Origin: an uncultured Acetatifactor sp.
GTDB lineage: Bacteria > Bacillota > Clostridia > Lachnospirales > Lachnospiraceae
DNA length: 18,447 bases
Direction of reading: 5' to 3'
NCBI GenBank assembly: GCA_910577665.1
Contig: CAJTOJ010000049.1
Coordinates: 1-18,447 of the forward strand
Part shown: positions 7,444 through 15,440 of the stretch, in pieces
Numbering within the stretch: position 1 is the stretch's first letter
Layout of the letters: every line of letters starts with the position of its first letter
The notes under the pieces: generated by a model
What the model was told of the DNA's origin: nothing
Seen by the model: only the letters and a program-made list of their open reading frames with translations
Databases searched by the model: none
Translations under genes and position numbers: made by a program

Positions 7444-9270
7444 ATGTCTTCACGGGAAGAGTATTTAGACAATCTGTCAAATGAGAACGCTACAGGACAA
7501 GGGGCGGCAGATGACATGGATGATCTGCAGGAGATCCAGGAACTGCTGCTAAGAACAGATGATGAAGAGAACCTGGAAGAAGAGATAGAGGCACTTGTGC
7601 AGGGAATTACCCGGGAGGAAGAGCGGACTACAGGAAAGAGGGAGCCAGAGAGTGTCCGCAGACAGACCGCCAGGCAGGAGAATGGAGGCGGGAGGCCGAA
7701 GAAGGAGGACGGCGGTCAGAAGGCTGAGGACAAGAAGCAGGAACGGGCCAGAAAGGCAGCCGCTAAGAAGGCTGCCAAAGAGGAGGCCAGGCGGGCCAAA
7801 AAGGAAGAAAAGCAAGCCAAAAAAGCAGCAAAGACCGCCAAATCCGCCAAGGAAGCGGGATCTGGCAATGGCTCCGGCCCTGCTTTGGAAGCGGGAGCTG
7901 TACAAGGAAAACCATCCAGGGCGCACGAAACAACCGGTGGCAGGCAGATTTCCCGTCTGGGGGAAGAAGTCCTGCGGGACAGGGAAGAGGAGAATGAGGG
8001 CGGGGATGACGAGCTGCTGTTTGATACTTCCGTTTTGGATGCCATTGTCTCAAAGGCTGGCCTAATGGACGAGAAGACTATCAAGGAGGCAGCAAGACGG
8101 AGTGAGCAATACCAAAAAGACCAGGATGCTGCCGGGGAAGAGGACAGGGAGGAATTTTCCGGGAATAGGGATTCCCAGACGGAAGGAGAAGTCACAAAAC
8201 AGGCGTCTGCCGATGATGGAAGTGATCCATCCCGGTCAGAGGTTCAAGAGGTGGACATTGCAGAGGCGGATCTACCGGACTTCCCCACTATAGATAGTAC
8301 AGATGCAGATCTACCGGACTTTCCCACGGTGGATGACCTTCCAGAGCAGGAGGAAGATGACCTGGATGGGATCGGAGAAGCGGAAGCAGAGAATAAGGGA
8401 CTCTTCGACAAGGTCATGAACCTGCTGACAGAGGAGGAAGAGGGTACCTCTCCAGAAGACCTGGAGGAAGTAAATGCAGGGGACCAGGAAGAGGGAAAGG
8501 AAGCCGCAAAGGATAAGAAAGGCAAGAAAGAGAAGAAAGCGAAAAAGGCCAAGCCCAAAAAAGAAGCCAAGCCCAAGAAAGCAAAAAAGGCCAAACCGAA
8601 AAAGCCGAAGAAAAGCAAAGAAGAAAAGGGACCCAAAAAGAAGATTCCCTGGAAGAAGATAGTGCCTGTGGTATTGCTGTGTGTATCCATTGGTATCTTT
8701 ATCCTGGTGGTGGTCCAGGGGTCTGTGGATTATCTGGATAAAAAGGCGGCCAGGGAAGCCTATGCCAGAGGAGATTACCAGACCTGTTACCAGAGTCTGT
8801 TTAACCGGAAGAGAAGCGAAGCTGAGGAGGAGATGTATGTAAAAGCGGAGAGCATTTTATACATACGTCTGTGGCTGCGGAAGTATGAAATGTTCGTAGA
8901 AGAAGGAAGCGAGGTGAAGGCGCTGGACAGCCTGATCCAGACGGTGCACGACTATCCGGGACTGTATGCATATGCAGACCAGTATAGCGCAGGGAATGAG
9001 GTCTATGGGGAATATACGGTGATACTCAATATCCTGGCAGACAAATATGGACTGTCAGAGAGCCAGGTCCTTGAAATAGCGGCGGAGCCCAGGGATATTG
9101 TCTATACCCAGATTGTCACTGCCATTGCAAATGGCATATCTTATGACAGTTGGAAGGAGCAGCCACTGCCAGAGGATCCGGATCCATCCGATGTGCCGGT
9201 GGAAGAATTGCCGGATGTGCTTCCGGAAGAAAGTGATATGGGACAGGAGGATTTCATAGGGAAATTCTGA
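7444..9270 (+). CDS. Lysine/acid-rich single-pass membrane protein, function unknown
   Basis: 608 residues; I do not recognise a function. Order: an acidic N terminus (1-60), a Lys/Ala-rich basic stretch (about 97-138), an acidic low-complexity region with a duplicated ADLPDFPT motif (275-282 and 288-295), a second basic tract of KKAK and PKK units (about 356-405), one membrane helix (about 406-425), then about 180 residues predicted outside. There is no signal peptide, so the basic tract just before the helix argues for N-terminus-in topology. The outer part (AREAYARGDYQTCYQ onward) looks helical and TPR-like, ending in an acidic Pro-rich tail. GAGGAG at 7433-7438 supports the start. The long cytoplasmic tail could bind nucleic acid or other proteins; that is inference. 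Confidence 0.8.
   Translation: MSSREEYLDNLSNENATGQGAADDMDDLQEIQELLLRTDDEENLEEEIEALVQGITREEERTTGKREPESVRRQTARQENGGGRPKKEDGGQKAEDKKQERARKAAAKKAAKEEARRAKKEEKQAKKAAKTAKSAKEAGSGNGSGPALEAGAVQGKPSRAHETTGGRQISRLGEEVLRDREEENEGGDDELLFDTSVLDAIVSKAGLMDEKTIKEAARRSEQYQKDQDAAGEEDREEFSGNRDSQTEGEVTKQASADDGSDPSRSEVQEVDIAEADLPDFPTIDSTDADLPDFPTVDDLPEQEEDDLDGIGEAEAENKGLFDKVMNLLTEEEEGTSPEDLEEVNAGDQEEGKEAAKDKKGKKEKKAKKAKPKKEAKPKKAKKAKPKKPKKSKEEKGPKKKIPWKKIVPVVLLCVSIGIFILVVVQGSVDYLDKKAAREAYARGDYQTCYQSLFNRKRSEAEEEMYVKAESILYIRLWLRKYEMFVEEGSEVKALDSLIQTVHDYPGLYAYADQYSAGNEVYGEYTVILNILADKYGLSESQVLEIAAEPRDIVYTQIVTAIANGISYDSWKEQPLPEDPDPSDVPVEELPDVLPEESDMGQEDFIGKF
8266..8327 (+). repeat. 23-bp direct repeat within the lysine-rich protein gene
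   Basis: Copies at 8266-8288 and 8305-8327 differ at two positions and are offset by 39 bp, that is 13 codons. They encode ADLPDFPT twice, so this is an in-frame internal duplication. Confidence 0.8.
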
Positions 9271-9289
9271 TGGCGGAAAGGTTGGACAG

Positions 9290-9934
9290 ATGATTGCAAT
9301 TATTGATTATGATGCCGGAAATACCAGAAGCGTAGAGGCGGCATTGACCTTCTTGGGAGAACCGTCCGTGATTACCCAGGATCCAGGTACGATCCTGGCG
9401 GCGGACAGGGTGATCCTGCCAGGTGTAGGTTCTTTTGGGGATGCCATGGGAAAGCTCCACCACAGGGGGCTGGTTGCAGTGATCCGGGATTGTGTGTCCA
9501 GGGAGATTCCTTTTCTGGGAATCTGCCTGGGACTCCAGCTTTTATTTGAGGGCAGTGAAGAGAGTCCTGGTGTGGAAGGGCTGCATATCCTGAAGGGCAG
9601 GATCCGGCGGATTCCCGCAGAAGGGGGGCTGAAGGTTCCCCATGTGGGCTGGAACAGTCTGCATTTTCCGGGGAAAGGAAGGTTGTTCCAGAATCTCTCT
9701 GGAGAGCCTTATGTGTATTTTGTGCATTCATACTATTTAGAGGCACAGGAGGATGTGGTCACAGCCACTACGGATTATGGCGTGAAGATCCATGCTTCCG
9801 TGGAAAAGGGAAATCTTTTTGCCTGTCAGTTCCATCCAGAGAAGAGTGCAGGGGTGGGCATGCAGATCCTGCGTAATTTTATCAAGATCCCCAGGTGTGA
9901 AGGGCATGCAGATTATCCAAAGCCAGAAAGATGA
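9290..9934 (+). CDS. hisH: Imidazole glycerol phosphate synthase, glutaminase subunit
   Basis: Class I glutamine amidotransferase subunit that supplies ammonia to HisF in histidine biosynthesis. At 214 residues it is slightly longer than the usual 200 or so, with the extra residues at the C terminus. The nucleophile is C79 in GICLGLQLLFEGSEE; the rest of the triad is H182 and E184 in QFHPEKS. The oxyanion-region PGVGSFGDAM and VPHVGWN signatures of HisH are also present. It starts 19 bp after the membrane protein gene and is followed by hisF. No other histidine genes are nearby, so the remaining steps must be encoded elsewhere or be absent. Confidence 0.96.
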   Translation: MIAIIDYDAGNTRSVEAALTFLGEPSVITQDPGTILAADRVILPGVGSFGDAMGKLHHRGLVAVIRDCVSREIPFLGICLGLQLLFEGSEESPGVEGLHILKGRIRRIPAEGGLKVPHVGWNSLHFPGKGRLFQNLSGEPYVYFVHSYYLEAQEDVVTATTDYGVKIHASVEKGNLFACQFHPEKSAGVGMQILRNFIKIPRCEGHADYPKPER

Positions 9935-9936
9935 CA

Positions 9937-9979
9937 CAGATGCCAGAGGCTGCATGTTGGGAAGGGAGAAAGGCATCTG
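9937..9979 (+). other. Inverted repeat in the hisH-hisF gap
   Basis: CAGATGCC (9937-9944) and GGCATCTG (9972-9979) are perfect 8-bp complements separated by 27 nt, lying immediately after the hisH stop. There is no T tract, so it is not a terminator. It may be an mRNA stem-loop that tunes the hisF to hisH ratio, or chance. Confidence 0.3.
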
Positions 9980-10008
9980 GGACGAAAGGTAGGAGGGCAG
10001 ACGGGAAA

Positions 10009-10770
10009 ATGCATACAAAGAGGGTGATTCCCTGCCTGGATATCAAAGAAGGCAGGGTGGTGAAGGGAATTCGGTTCCAGAATCTTAGGGATGCCGGGGA
10101 TCCGGCTCAGGTAGCGGCGGCTTATACAGAGGCAGGAGCGGATGAGGTGGTTTTCCTGGATATCACGGCATCCGCAGATGACCGCTCCACCCGTCTGGAG
10201 TGGGTGCGTCAGGTGGCTGACAGGCTCTTTATCCCCTTTACAGTGGGGGGCGGCATCCGCACGGTGGAGGACTTTAGGATTCTTCTGCGGGAAGGTGCGG
10301 ATAAGATAGCCGTGAATACGGCAGCTATCCTGCATCCCAGGCTGATTGCAGATGCAGCAGATAAATTCGGGAGCCAGTGTGTGGTGGTGGCCATTGATGC
10401 AAAGCGCAGGGAAGACGGTGGCTGGAGTATCTTCAAGAATGGTGGCAGGGTAGACATGCACATGGACGTGGTGGAATGGGCGGTCAAGGCGGAAGCACTG
10501 GGAGCAGGGGAGATCCTGCTGACCAGTATGGACCGGGACGGCACCAAGGAAGGTTATGACTGTGCGCTGACCGGGGCGGTTGCAGATGCAGTGAAGATCC
10601 CGGTGATTGCCTCTGGAGGTGCAGGCACACTGGAGCATTTTTATGAAGTGATTGCCCGGGCCGGGGCAGAAGCTGTGCTGGCAGCTTCCCTGTTTCATTA
10701 CAAAGAACTGGAGATCAAGCAGGTAAAAACCTATTTACAGGAGAAAGGAATCAGTGTGAGATGGGAATGA
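10009..10770 (+). CDS. hisF: Imidazole glycerol phosphate synthase, cyclase subunit
   Basis: TIM-barrel cyclase that, with HisH, converts PRFAR and ammonia to imidazole glycerol phosphate and AICAR. From the ATG at 10009 it has 253 residues, the standard HisF length, beginning with the conserved KRVIPCLDIKEGRVVKG. Catalytic aspartates are D11 and D130 (VVVAIDAKR). Phosphate-binding loops are visible as TVGGGIRT and ASGGAGT. An in-frame ATG at 9931 would add 26 unconserved residues and overlap hisH, so I reject it. AGGAGG at 9991-9996 is the ribosome binding site, with somewhat long spacing. The 3' end overlaps ung. Confidence 0.96.
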   Translation: MHTKRVIPCLDIKEGRVVKGIRFQNLRDAGDPAQVAAAYTEAGADEVVFLDITASADDRSTRLEWVRQVADRLFIPFTVGGGIRTVEDFRILLREGADKIAVNTAAILHPRLIADAADKFGSQCVVVAIDAKRREDGGWSIFKNGGRVDMHMDVVEWAVKAEALGAGEILLTSMDRDGTKEGYDCALTGAVADAVKIPVIASGGAGTLEHFYEVIARAGAEAVLAASLFHYKELEIKQVKTYLQEKGISVRWE

Positions 10771-11435
10771 TAGACAATGACTGGCTTCCGGAGCTGGAAG
10801 AGGAATTTAACAAGCCCTATTACAAGGAACTGTATGGATTTGTGAAAGAGGAGTACAATACCACACAGGTGTTTCCGCCTGCAGATGACATTTTCAATGC
10901 CTTCCATCTGACACCTTTGAGCCAGGTGAAGGTGGTAATCCTGGGACAGGATCCTTACCATAATGTAGGACAGGCCCATGGGTTGTGCTTTTCCGTGAAG
11001 CCGGAAGTAGCCATACCGCCTTCCCTGGTGAATATATACAAGGAGCTTCACGATGATCTGGGCTGTGGGATTCCCAACAACGGATATCTGGTAAAATGGG
11101 CCAGGCAAGGGGTGCTGATGCTCAATACGGTGCTCACTGTGCGGGCACATATGGCCAACTCCCACAGAGGAAAGGGCTGGGAGAAGTTCACGGATGCTGC
11201 GATCCGGACCTTGAACAGGCAGGACAGACCCATTGTGTTTATCCTGTGGGGAAGACCGGCCCAGACCAAGAAGAAAATGCTGGATAATCCCAGACATCTG
11301 ATCCTTGAAGCCCCCCATCCCAGCCCGTTGTCTGCATTCAATGGTTTCTTTGGCAGCAGGCCTTTCAGCCAGACCAACCAGTTCCTGGAGGCTCACGGAC
11401 TGGAACCGATAGACTGGCAGATCGAGAACATATGA
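10761..11435 (+). CDS. ung: Uracil-DNA glycosylase (family 1)
   Basis: Removes uracil from DNA as the first step of base excision repair. 224 residues, normal for Ung. The water-activating motif GQDPYH (62-67, with catalytic D64) and the HPSPLSA motif (186-192) are intact, as is the uracil-pocket segment GLCFSV. The ATG at 10761 overlaps the hisF end by 10 bp, and AAAGGAA at 10744-10750 lies 10 nt upstream. An ATG at 10767 would give a 4-bp ATGA overlap but poorer spacing. Coupling of a repair enzyme to hisHF is presumably a shared transcript rather than a shared pathway. Confidence 0.96.
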   Translation: MGMIDNDWLPELEEEFNKPYYKELYGFVKEEYNTTQVFPPADDIFNAFHLTPLSQVKVVILGQDPYHNVGQAHGLCFSVKPEVAIPPSLVNIYKELHDDLGCGIPNNGYLVKWARQGVLMLNTVLTVRAHMANSHRGKGWEKFTDAAIRTLNRQDRPIVFILWGRPAQTKKKMLDNPRHLILEAPHPSPLSAFNGFFGSRPFSQTNQFLEAHGLEPIDWQIENI

Positions 11436-11480
11436 GCCAGGGGATCTCAGGGATATGATATGGATTGCCCGGTATGGGTT

Positions 11481-11520
11481 GCCAGGATGGTTCTGTCTGG
11501 GACTGCTGTCCTGGCTTTTT
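11481..11520 (+). terminator. Probable intrinsic terminator after ung
   Basis: GCCAGGA (11481-11487) pairs with TCCTGGC (11509-11515), extended inward by wobble pairs, and is followed directly by five T residues (11516-11520). The loop is long, so strength is uncertain. The rest of 11436-11649 shows no gene or recognised riboswitch. Confidence 0.55.
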
Positions 11521-11649
11521 GCGTGGTCGTTTGTTTCTGGAAATCATCTGGGAGCCTGGAATAGGTGTAGGAAAAAGCAAGGGTAGGAATAACTGTAGAG
11601 ATGGAACGGTATGCAGCACTCTTATGAAAGCGTGCGGGAAGGAACGGAA

Positions 11650-12633
11650 ATGAAGATTAGAATTGCAATATTGGGTTACGGGAATCTGGGACGGGGGGTG
11701 CATTGTGCCATAAGGCAGAATGCAGATATGGAGCTGGTGGCAGTATGTACCAGGCGTGCACCAGAACAGGTGGAGACAGTATGGGATGTACCAGTGATCC
11801 ATGTGGATGAACTGATGGCGTGGCAGGATAAAATAGATGTACTGGTGCTTTGTGGCGGATCTGCCACGGATCTGCCTGGGCAGACACCCTGTTATGCAAG
11901 GCATTTTAACGTGGTTGACAGTTTTGACACCCATGCCAGGATTCCAGAGCATTTTGCAGCGGTGGAAGAGGCTGCAGGTCAGGGTGGGAAGACCGCTATG
12001 ATCTCCGTAGGGTGGGATCCGGGCATGTTCTCTTTGAACAGGTTGTATGCCAGTGCCATTCTTCCACAGGGAAAGGACTATACATTCTGGGGGAGGGGAG
12101 TCAGCCAGGGACATTCCGATGCCATCCGAAGAATAAAAGGCGTGAGAGATGCCAGACAATATACCATACCCATCCAATCTGCTTTGGATTCTGTGCGCCG
12201 ATGTGAGAATCCGGAGCTGTCTACGGCACAGAAACATGTGCGGGAATGCTTTGTGGTGCCAGAAGATGGATCTGACCTGGAACAGATTGAGAAAGAAATT
12301 AAGACTATGCCCAATTATTTTGCAGACTATGAAACCACAGTGCATTTTATCACCCAGGAAGAACTGGACCGTGACCATGCAGGGATACCCCATGGGGGGC
12401 TGGTACTGCGGACCGGGTATACAGGAGCCTGTGGAGAACACAGCCATGTGGTTGAGTATAGTCTGAAGCTGGATTCCAACCCGGAATTTACCGCCTGTGT
12501 GTTGGTGGCCTATGCCAGGGCAGTGCATCGCATGCACCTGAGAGGTGTTGTGGGCTGTAAGACAGTGTTTGATGTAGCCCCGGCGGATTTAAGCCCCATG
12601 ACACCGGAGGAGATGAGAAGGACTCTGCTGTGA
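11650..12633 (+). CDS. ddh: meso-Diaminopimelate D-dehydrogenase
   Basis: NADPH-dependent enzyme that makes meso-diaminopimelate in one step from tetrahydrodipicolinate and ammonia, a short cut in lysine and cell-wall synthesis. 327 residues from the ATG at 11650, matching the family. The N-terminal nucleotide-binding motif is ILGYGNLGRGV, followed by VCTRRAPEQ, where the Arg residues favour NADPH. VLCGGSATDLPGQTP and the DSFDTHARIPEH segment are characteristic, as is SVGWDPGMFSLNRLY. An in-frame ATG at 11611 adds 13 unconserved residues; GGAAGGAA just before 11650 supports the shorter form. lysA follows after 146 bp. Confidence 0.95.
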   Translation: MKIRIAILGYGNLGRGVHCAIRQNADMELVAVCTRRAPEQVETVWDVPVIHVDELMAWQDKIDVLVLCGGSATDLPGQTPCYARHFNVVDSFDTHARIPEHFAAVEEAAGQGGKTAMISVGWDPGMFSLNRLYASAILPQGKDYTFWGRGVSQGHSDAIRRIKGVRDARQYTIPIQSALDSVRRCENPELSTAQKHVRECFVVPEDGSDLEQIEKEIKTMPNYFADYETTVHFITQEELDRDHAGIPHGGLVLRTGYTGACGEHSHVVEYSLKLDSNPEFTACVLVAYARAVHRMHLRGVVGCKTVFDVAPADLSPMTPEEMRRTLL

Positions 12634-12779
12634 CCTGAGGGATAACTGACCGGAAGGAAAGCCAGATAGACGAAGTAGTTGGTTCTGGTGATGATCCGGG
12701 ATGGGAACCATAGTGGGACATATGGATGTGGACAGTGCAGTATTGGGATAAGGAGAGATAGACAGGAGACAGATGGCAT

Positions 12780-14063
12780 ATGAATAAGATACCTTTTGTA
12801 ACAAAAAAGCAGGTGGAGGAGATCACAAAAACTTACCCCACCCCCTTCCATATTTATGATGAGAAAGGGATCCGGGAGAATGTGGCAGCATTGCAGGAAG
12901 CTTTCTCCTGGAATCCGGGATACCGGGAATTCTTCGCGGTGAAAGCCACACCCAATCCTTTTCTGATTGATATCCTGCGGGAGTATGGCTGCGGTTGTGA
13001 CTGTTCTTCCCTGACAGAGCTGATGCTCAGTGATGCCATAGGGATCAAGGGACCGGACATAATGTTTTCCTCCAATGACACACCGGCGGAGGAATTTGTG
13101 CTGGCGGACCGACTGGGAGCTACCATCAATCTGGATGACATCAGTCATATACCATTTCTGGAAGAGACCCTGGGGCATCTGCCGAAGACATTGAGCTGCC
13201 GCTATAATCCAGGGGGGAAATTTGCCCTTGGGACAGATATCATGGATAATCCGGGAGATGCCAAATACGGGTTTACCACCCAGCAGATGTTTGAAGGCTT
13301 CCGGATTATGAGGCAAAAGGGGGTGGAGCATTTTGGCATTCATGCATTTCTGGCCAGCAACACGGTGACAAATGCGTATTATCCCACCCTGGCCCGGCAG
13401 CTTTTCGAGCTGGCGGTGAAGTTACAGCAGGAGACAGGTGCCCATATCGCGTTTATCAATCTGTCTGGCGGTATCGGGATTCCCTATCGTCCGGACCAGG
13501 AGCCCAACGACATCCGGGTTATTGGAGACAATGTGAGGAAGGTGTATGAGGAAGTGCTGCAGCCTGCCGGCATGGGGGATGTGGCTATCTATACGGAGCT
13601 TGGCCGGTTCATGATGGGTCCTTATGGTCACCTGGTGACAAAAGTAATCCATGAAAAGCATACCCACAAGGAATATGTGGGGGTGGATGCCTGCGCAGTG
13701 AACCTGATGCGTCCGGCCATGTATGGTGCATACCATCACATTACCGTACTGGGAAAAGAGGAGCAGCCCTGTGACCATCTCTATGATGTGACAGGGTCTC
13801 TCTGCGAAAATAACGACAAATTTGCCATAGACAGGATGCTGCCTAAGGTGGAGACAGGGGATTATCTGGTGATTCACGACACAGGTGCCCACGGTTTTTC
13901 CATGGGATACAATTATAACGGCAAGCTCAAGTCGGCGGAGCTGCTTCTTAGGGAGGATGGCTCTGTGAAGCTGATCCGCAGGGCGGAGCGACCACAGGAT
14001 TATTTTGCCACCTTGGACGGATTTGACATTTACCATAAGATGTTTCCGCAGGAAGGAGAATAG
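12780..14063 (+). CDS. lysA: Diaminopimelate decarboxylase
   Basis: PLP-dependent fold-III decarboxylase converting meso-diaminopimelate to L-lysine. 427 residues. K55 in FFAVKATPNP is the expected Schiff-base lysine. The glycine-rich phosphate loop is NLSGGIGIPYRPDQ (228-241). ELGRFMMGPYG (273-283) supplies the conserved Glu/Arg, and C342 in GSLCENND is the catalytic cysteine contributed across the dimer. AGGAG at 12764-12768 precedes the ATG. It follows ddh and is separated from the LD-carboxypeptidase by only 3 bp, suggesting one operon. Substrate assignment rests on the ddh neighbour and close resemblance to clostridial LysA; a related amino-acid decarboxylase is less likely. Confidence 0.92.
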   Translation: MNKIPFVTKKQVEEITKTYPTPFHIYDEKGIRENVAALQEAFSWNPGYREFFAVKATPNPFLIDILREYGCGCDCSSLTELMLSDAIGIKGPDIMFSSNDTPAEEFVLADRLGATINLDDISHIPFLEETLGHLPKTLSCRYNPGGKFALGTDIMDNPGDAKYGFTTQQMFEGFRIMRQKGVEHFGIHAFLASNTVTNAYYPTLARQLFELAVKLQQETGAHIAFINLSGGIGIPYRPDQEPNDIRVIGDNVRKVYEEVLQPAGMGDVAIYTELGRFMMGPYGHLVTKVIHEKHTHKEYVGVDACAVNLMRPAMYGAYHHITVLGKEEQPCDHLYDVTGSLCENNDKFAIDRMLPKVETGDYLVIHDTGAHGFSMGYNYNGKLKSAELLLREDGSVKLIRRAERPQDYFATLDGFDIYHKMFPQEGE

Positions 14064-14066
14064 AAG

Positions 14067-15110
14067 ATGCGGTATCCGAAAGCAATGCAGAAGGGAGGAA
14101 CCATTGGGTTCCTGGCCCCTTCTTTTGGATGTGCAACGGAGCCATACAGATCCCTGTTTCTCAATGCCCAGAAAAAGTGGAGCAGGCAGGGATACCAGCT
14201 CCTGCCAGGGCCAAACTGTTATGCCAGCGCAGGGGTAGGGATCAGCAACCTGCCTGCCAGATGCGGGGCAGAAGTCATGGAGATGTTCCTGTCTGATGCG
14301 GATTGTCTGATATCCTGCGGTGGTGGAGAGCTGATGTGCGAGATCCTGCCTTATGTGGATTTCCACAGACTGGCCCAGGCCCCGCCCAAATGGTTTATGG
14401 GATATTCGGACAATACCAACTTGACCTATCTGTTAGCTACATTGGCTGACACAGCATCGGTGTATGGACCTTGTGCAGCATCTTTTGGCATGGAGCCATG
14501 GCATCCGGCCCTTCAGGATGCTTTTGGGATCCTCACAGGGGAGAGGAAAGCATTGGCCAGCTATGGGATGTGGGAAAAGGAATCCCTTAAGGATGAGGAG
14601 CATCCTTTCCTCCCTTACAATCTCACGGAGAAGCTGGAACTCCGCTGTTATAAGGGGGACAGGCCGGTGGGACCAGGGACTGTCACATTCCAGGGTAGGC
14701 TGCTGGGGGGATGCATGGACTGTCTGGTGAACCTGCTGGGAACCCGGTTTGATCGGACTGTGGAGTTCGTGGAGAAATATAAAGAAGACGGGATCATCTG
14801 GTTTCTGGAAGCCTGCGACTTGAATGTGTTCTCCATCCGCCGGGCCATGTGGCAGATGGAGGAGGCAGGGTGGCTTAGGCATGTGAAGGGCTTCCTGATT
14901 GGCAGGCCTGCCAACGGAGAACCTGTGATGGGCCTGGATGCGGACAGTGCCATACTGGAGATAGCCGCACGAAAAGGTGTCCCTGTGGTCACAGGGGTGG
15001 ATTTGGGACACCTGCCTCCTGCTATGCCGCTGGTGACAGGTAGTATGGGCACTGTGACAGTAGATGGGCAGGAAAATTCCATGCGCATAGAAATGGATTA
15101 TGTTTGCTGA
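14067..15110 (+). CDS. S66-family LD-carboxypeptidase (LdcA/MccF-like)
   Basis: Serine peptidase of 347 residues. In LdcA the family cleaves the bond between diaminopimelate or lysine and D-alanine in murein tetrapeptides; in MccF it destroys microcin C. The nucleophile is S114 in MGYSDNT. The remaining triad residues are probably E248 (WFLEACD) and H315 (GVDLGHLPPAMPL). The N-terminal GGTIGFLAPS motif and the SCGGGELM loop are typical. There is no signal peptide, so it is cytoplasmic and suited to recycling. The start is 3 bp after the lysA stop, so it is co-transcribed with diaminopimelate genes; this favours a murein-recycling role over antibiotic immunity. Confidence 0.88.
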   Translation: MRYPKAMQKGGTIGFLAPSFGCATEPYRSLFLNAQKKWSRQGYQLLPGPNCYASAGVGISNLPARCGAEVMEMFLSDADCLISCGGGELMCEILPYVDFHRLAQAPPKWFMGYSDNTNLTYLLATLADTASVYGPCAASFGMEPWHPALQDAFGILTGERKALASYGMWEKESLKDEEHPFLPYNLTEKLELRCYKGDRPVGPGTVTFQGRLLGGCMDCLVNLLGTRFDRTVEFVEKYKEDGIIWFLEACDLNVFSIRRAMWQMEEAGWLRHVKGFLIGRPANGEPVMGLDADSAILEIAARKGVPVVTGVDLGHLPPAMPLVTGSMGTVTVDGQENSMRIEMDYVC

Positions 15111-15236
15111 CGGGTATGTGTACAAGAGGATATAGGGACGAAGATTGCAATCTGTGAGGATAACCTTGTGCAGCAGAGGAATCTGTAGGTTATGGTGGAG
15201 TTCTGGGGGGCGGCCGGGGGGAGATAAGGTGCAGAT

Positions 15237-15440
15237 TTGGCTGTACCAGACATAACTTTGATCTTTGCTTTTGTCATGGGCTTTCTTCAAGACATGCCCG
15301 CCATTCTGTATCTTGATTCGGGCCTGGTGACCGGTGGCGGTGGCCTCGCGGCCCAACTCCTTGGCTCACTGAAAAAGACGTTCAAATTTCAGATAACGGT
15401 TGCACTTGATACAGGGGTTCGGGGTTGTTTCGCTGCTTTT
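15237..15440 (-). pseudogene. mnmA: mnmA remnant (tRNA 2-thiouridylase), truncated at both ends
   Basis: Read on the minus strand directly after the iscU stop, one frame gives TTPNPCIKCNRYLKFERLF, an in-frame TGA (15366-15368), then AKELG, ATGHQARI, GGHVLKKAHDKSKDQSY and VWYS. In MnmA the TPNPC..CN motif carries a catalytic cysteine, and the ATGHYARI and KDQSY motifs follow in this order and spacing. About 100 N-terminal codons, including the SGGVDSS ATP loop, and more than half of the C terminus are missing. The piece of about 68 codons cannot make enzyme. MnmA takes sulfur from IscS and commonly sits behind iscU in Clostridia, so this is a decayed operon member. The other part of 15111-15440 (15111-15236) is G-rich and shows nothing assignable. 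Confidence 0.85.

Noticed and set aside
7549..8690. Several long alternative frames on both strands inside the lysine-rich protein gene
   Set aside because: AAG/GAA/GCC-rich low-complexity coding sequence leaves other frames open (Arg/Pro-rich on plus, Ser/Phe-rich on minus). None has a start signal or known motif.
11436..11649. Possible lysine riboswitch upstream of ddh
   Set aside because: None of the conserved lysine-riboswitch segments is recognisable, and the space is mostly taken by the ung terminator candidate.
15203..15228. G-rich tract after the LD-carboxypeptidase gene, considered as a quadruplex
   Set aside because: It has two runs of six G but no regular four-tract arrangement, so I have no basis for calling a structure.
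14433..15356. A 307-codon minus-strand open frame opposite the LD-carboxypeptidase gene
   Set aside because: Only its first 40 or so codons resemble anything, and that is the mnmA remnant. The rest is antisense to a well-supported S66 peptidase and has no ribosome binding site or family signature.
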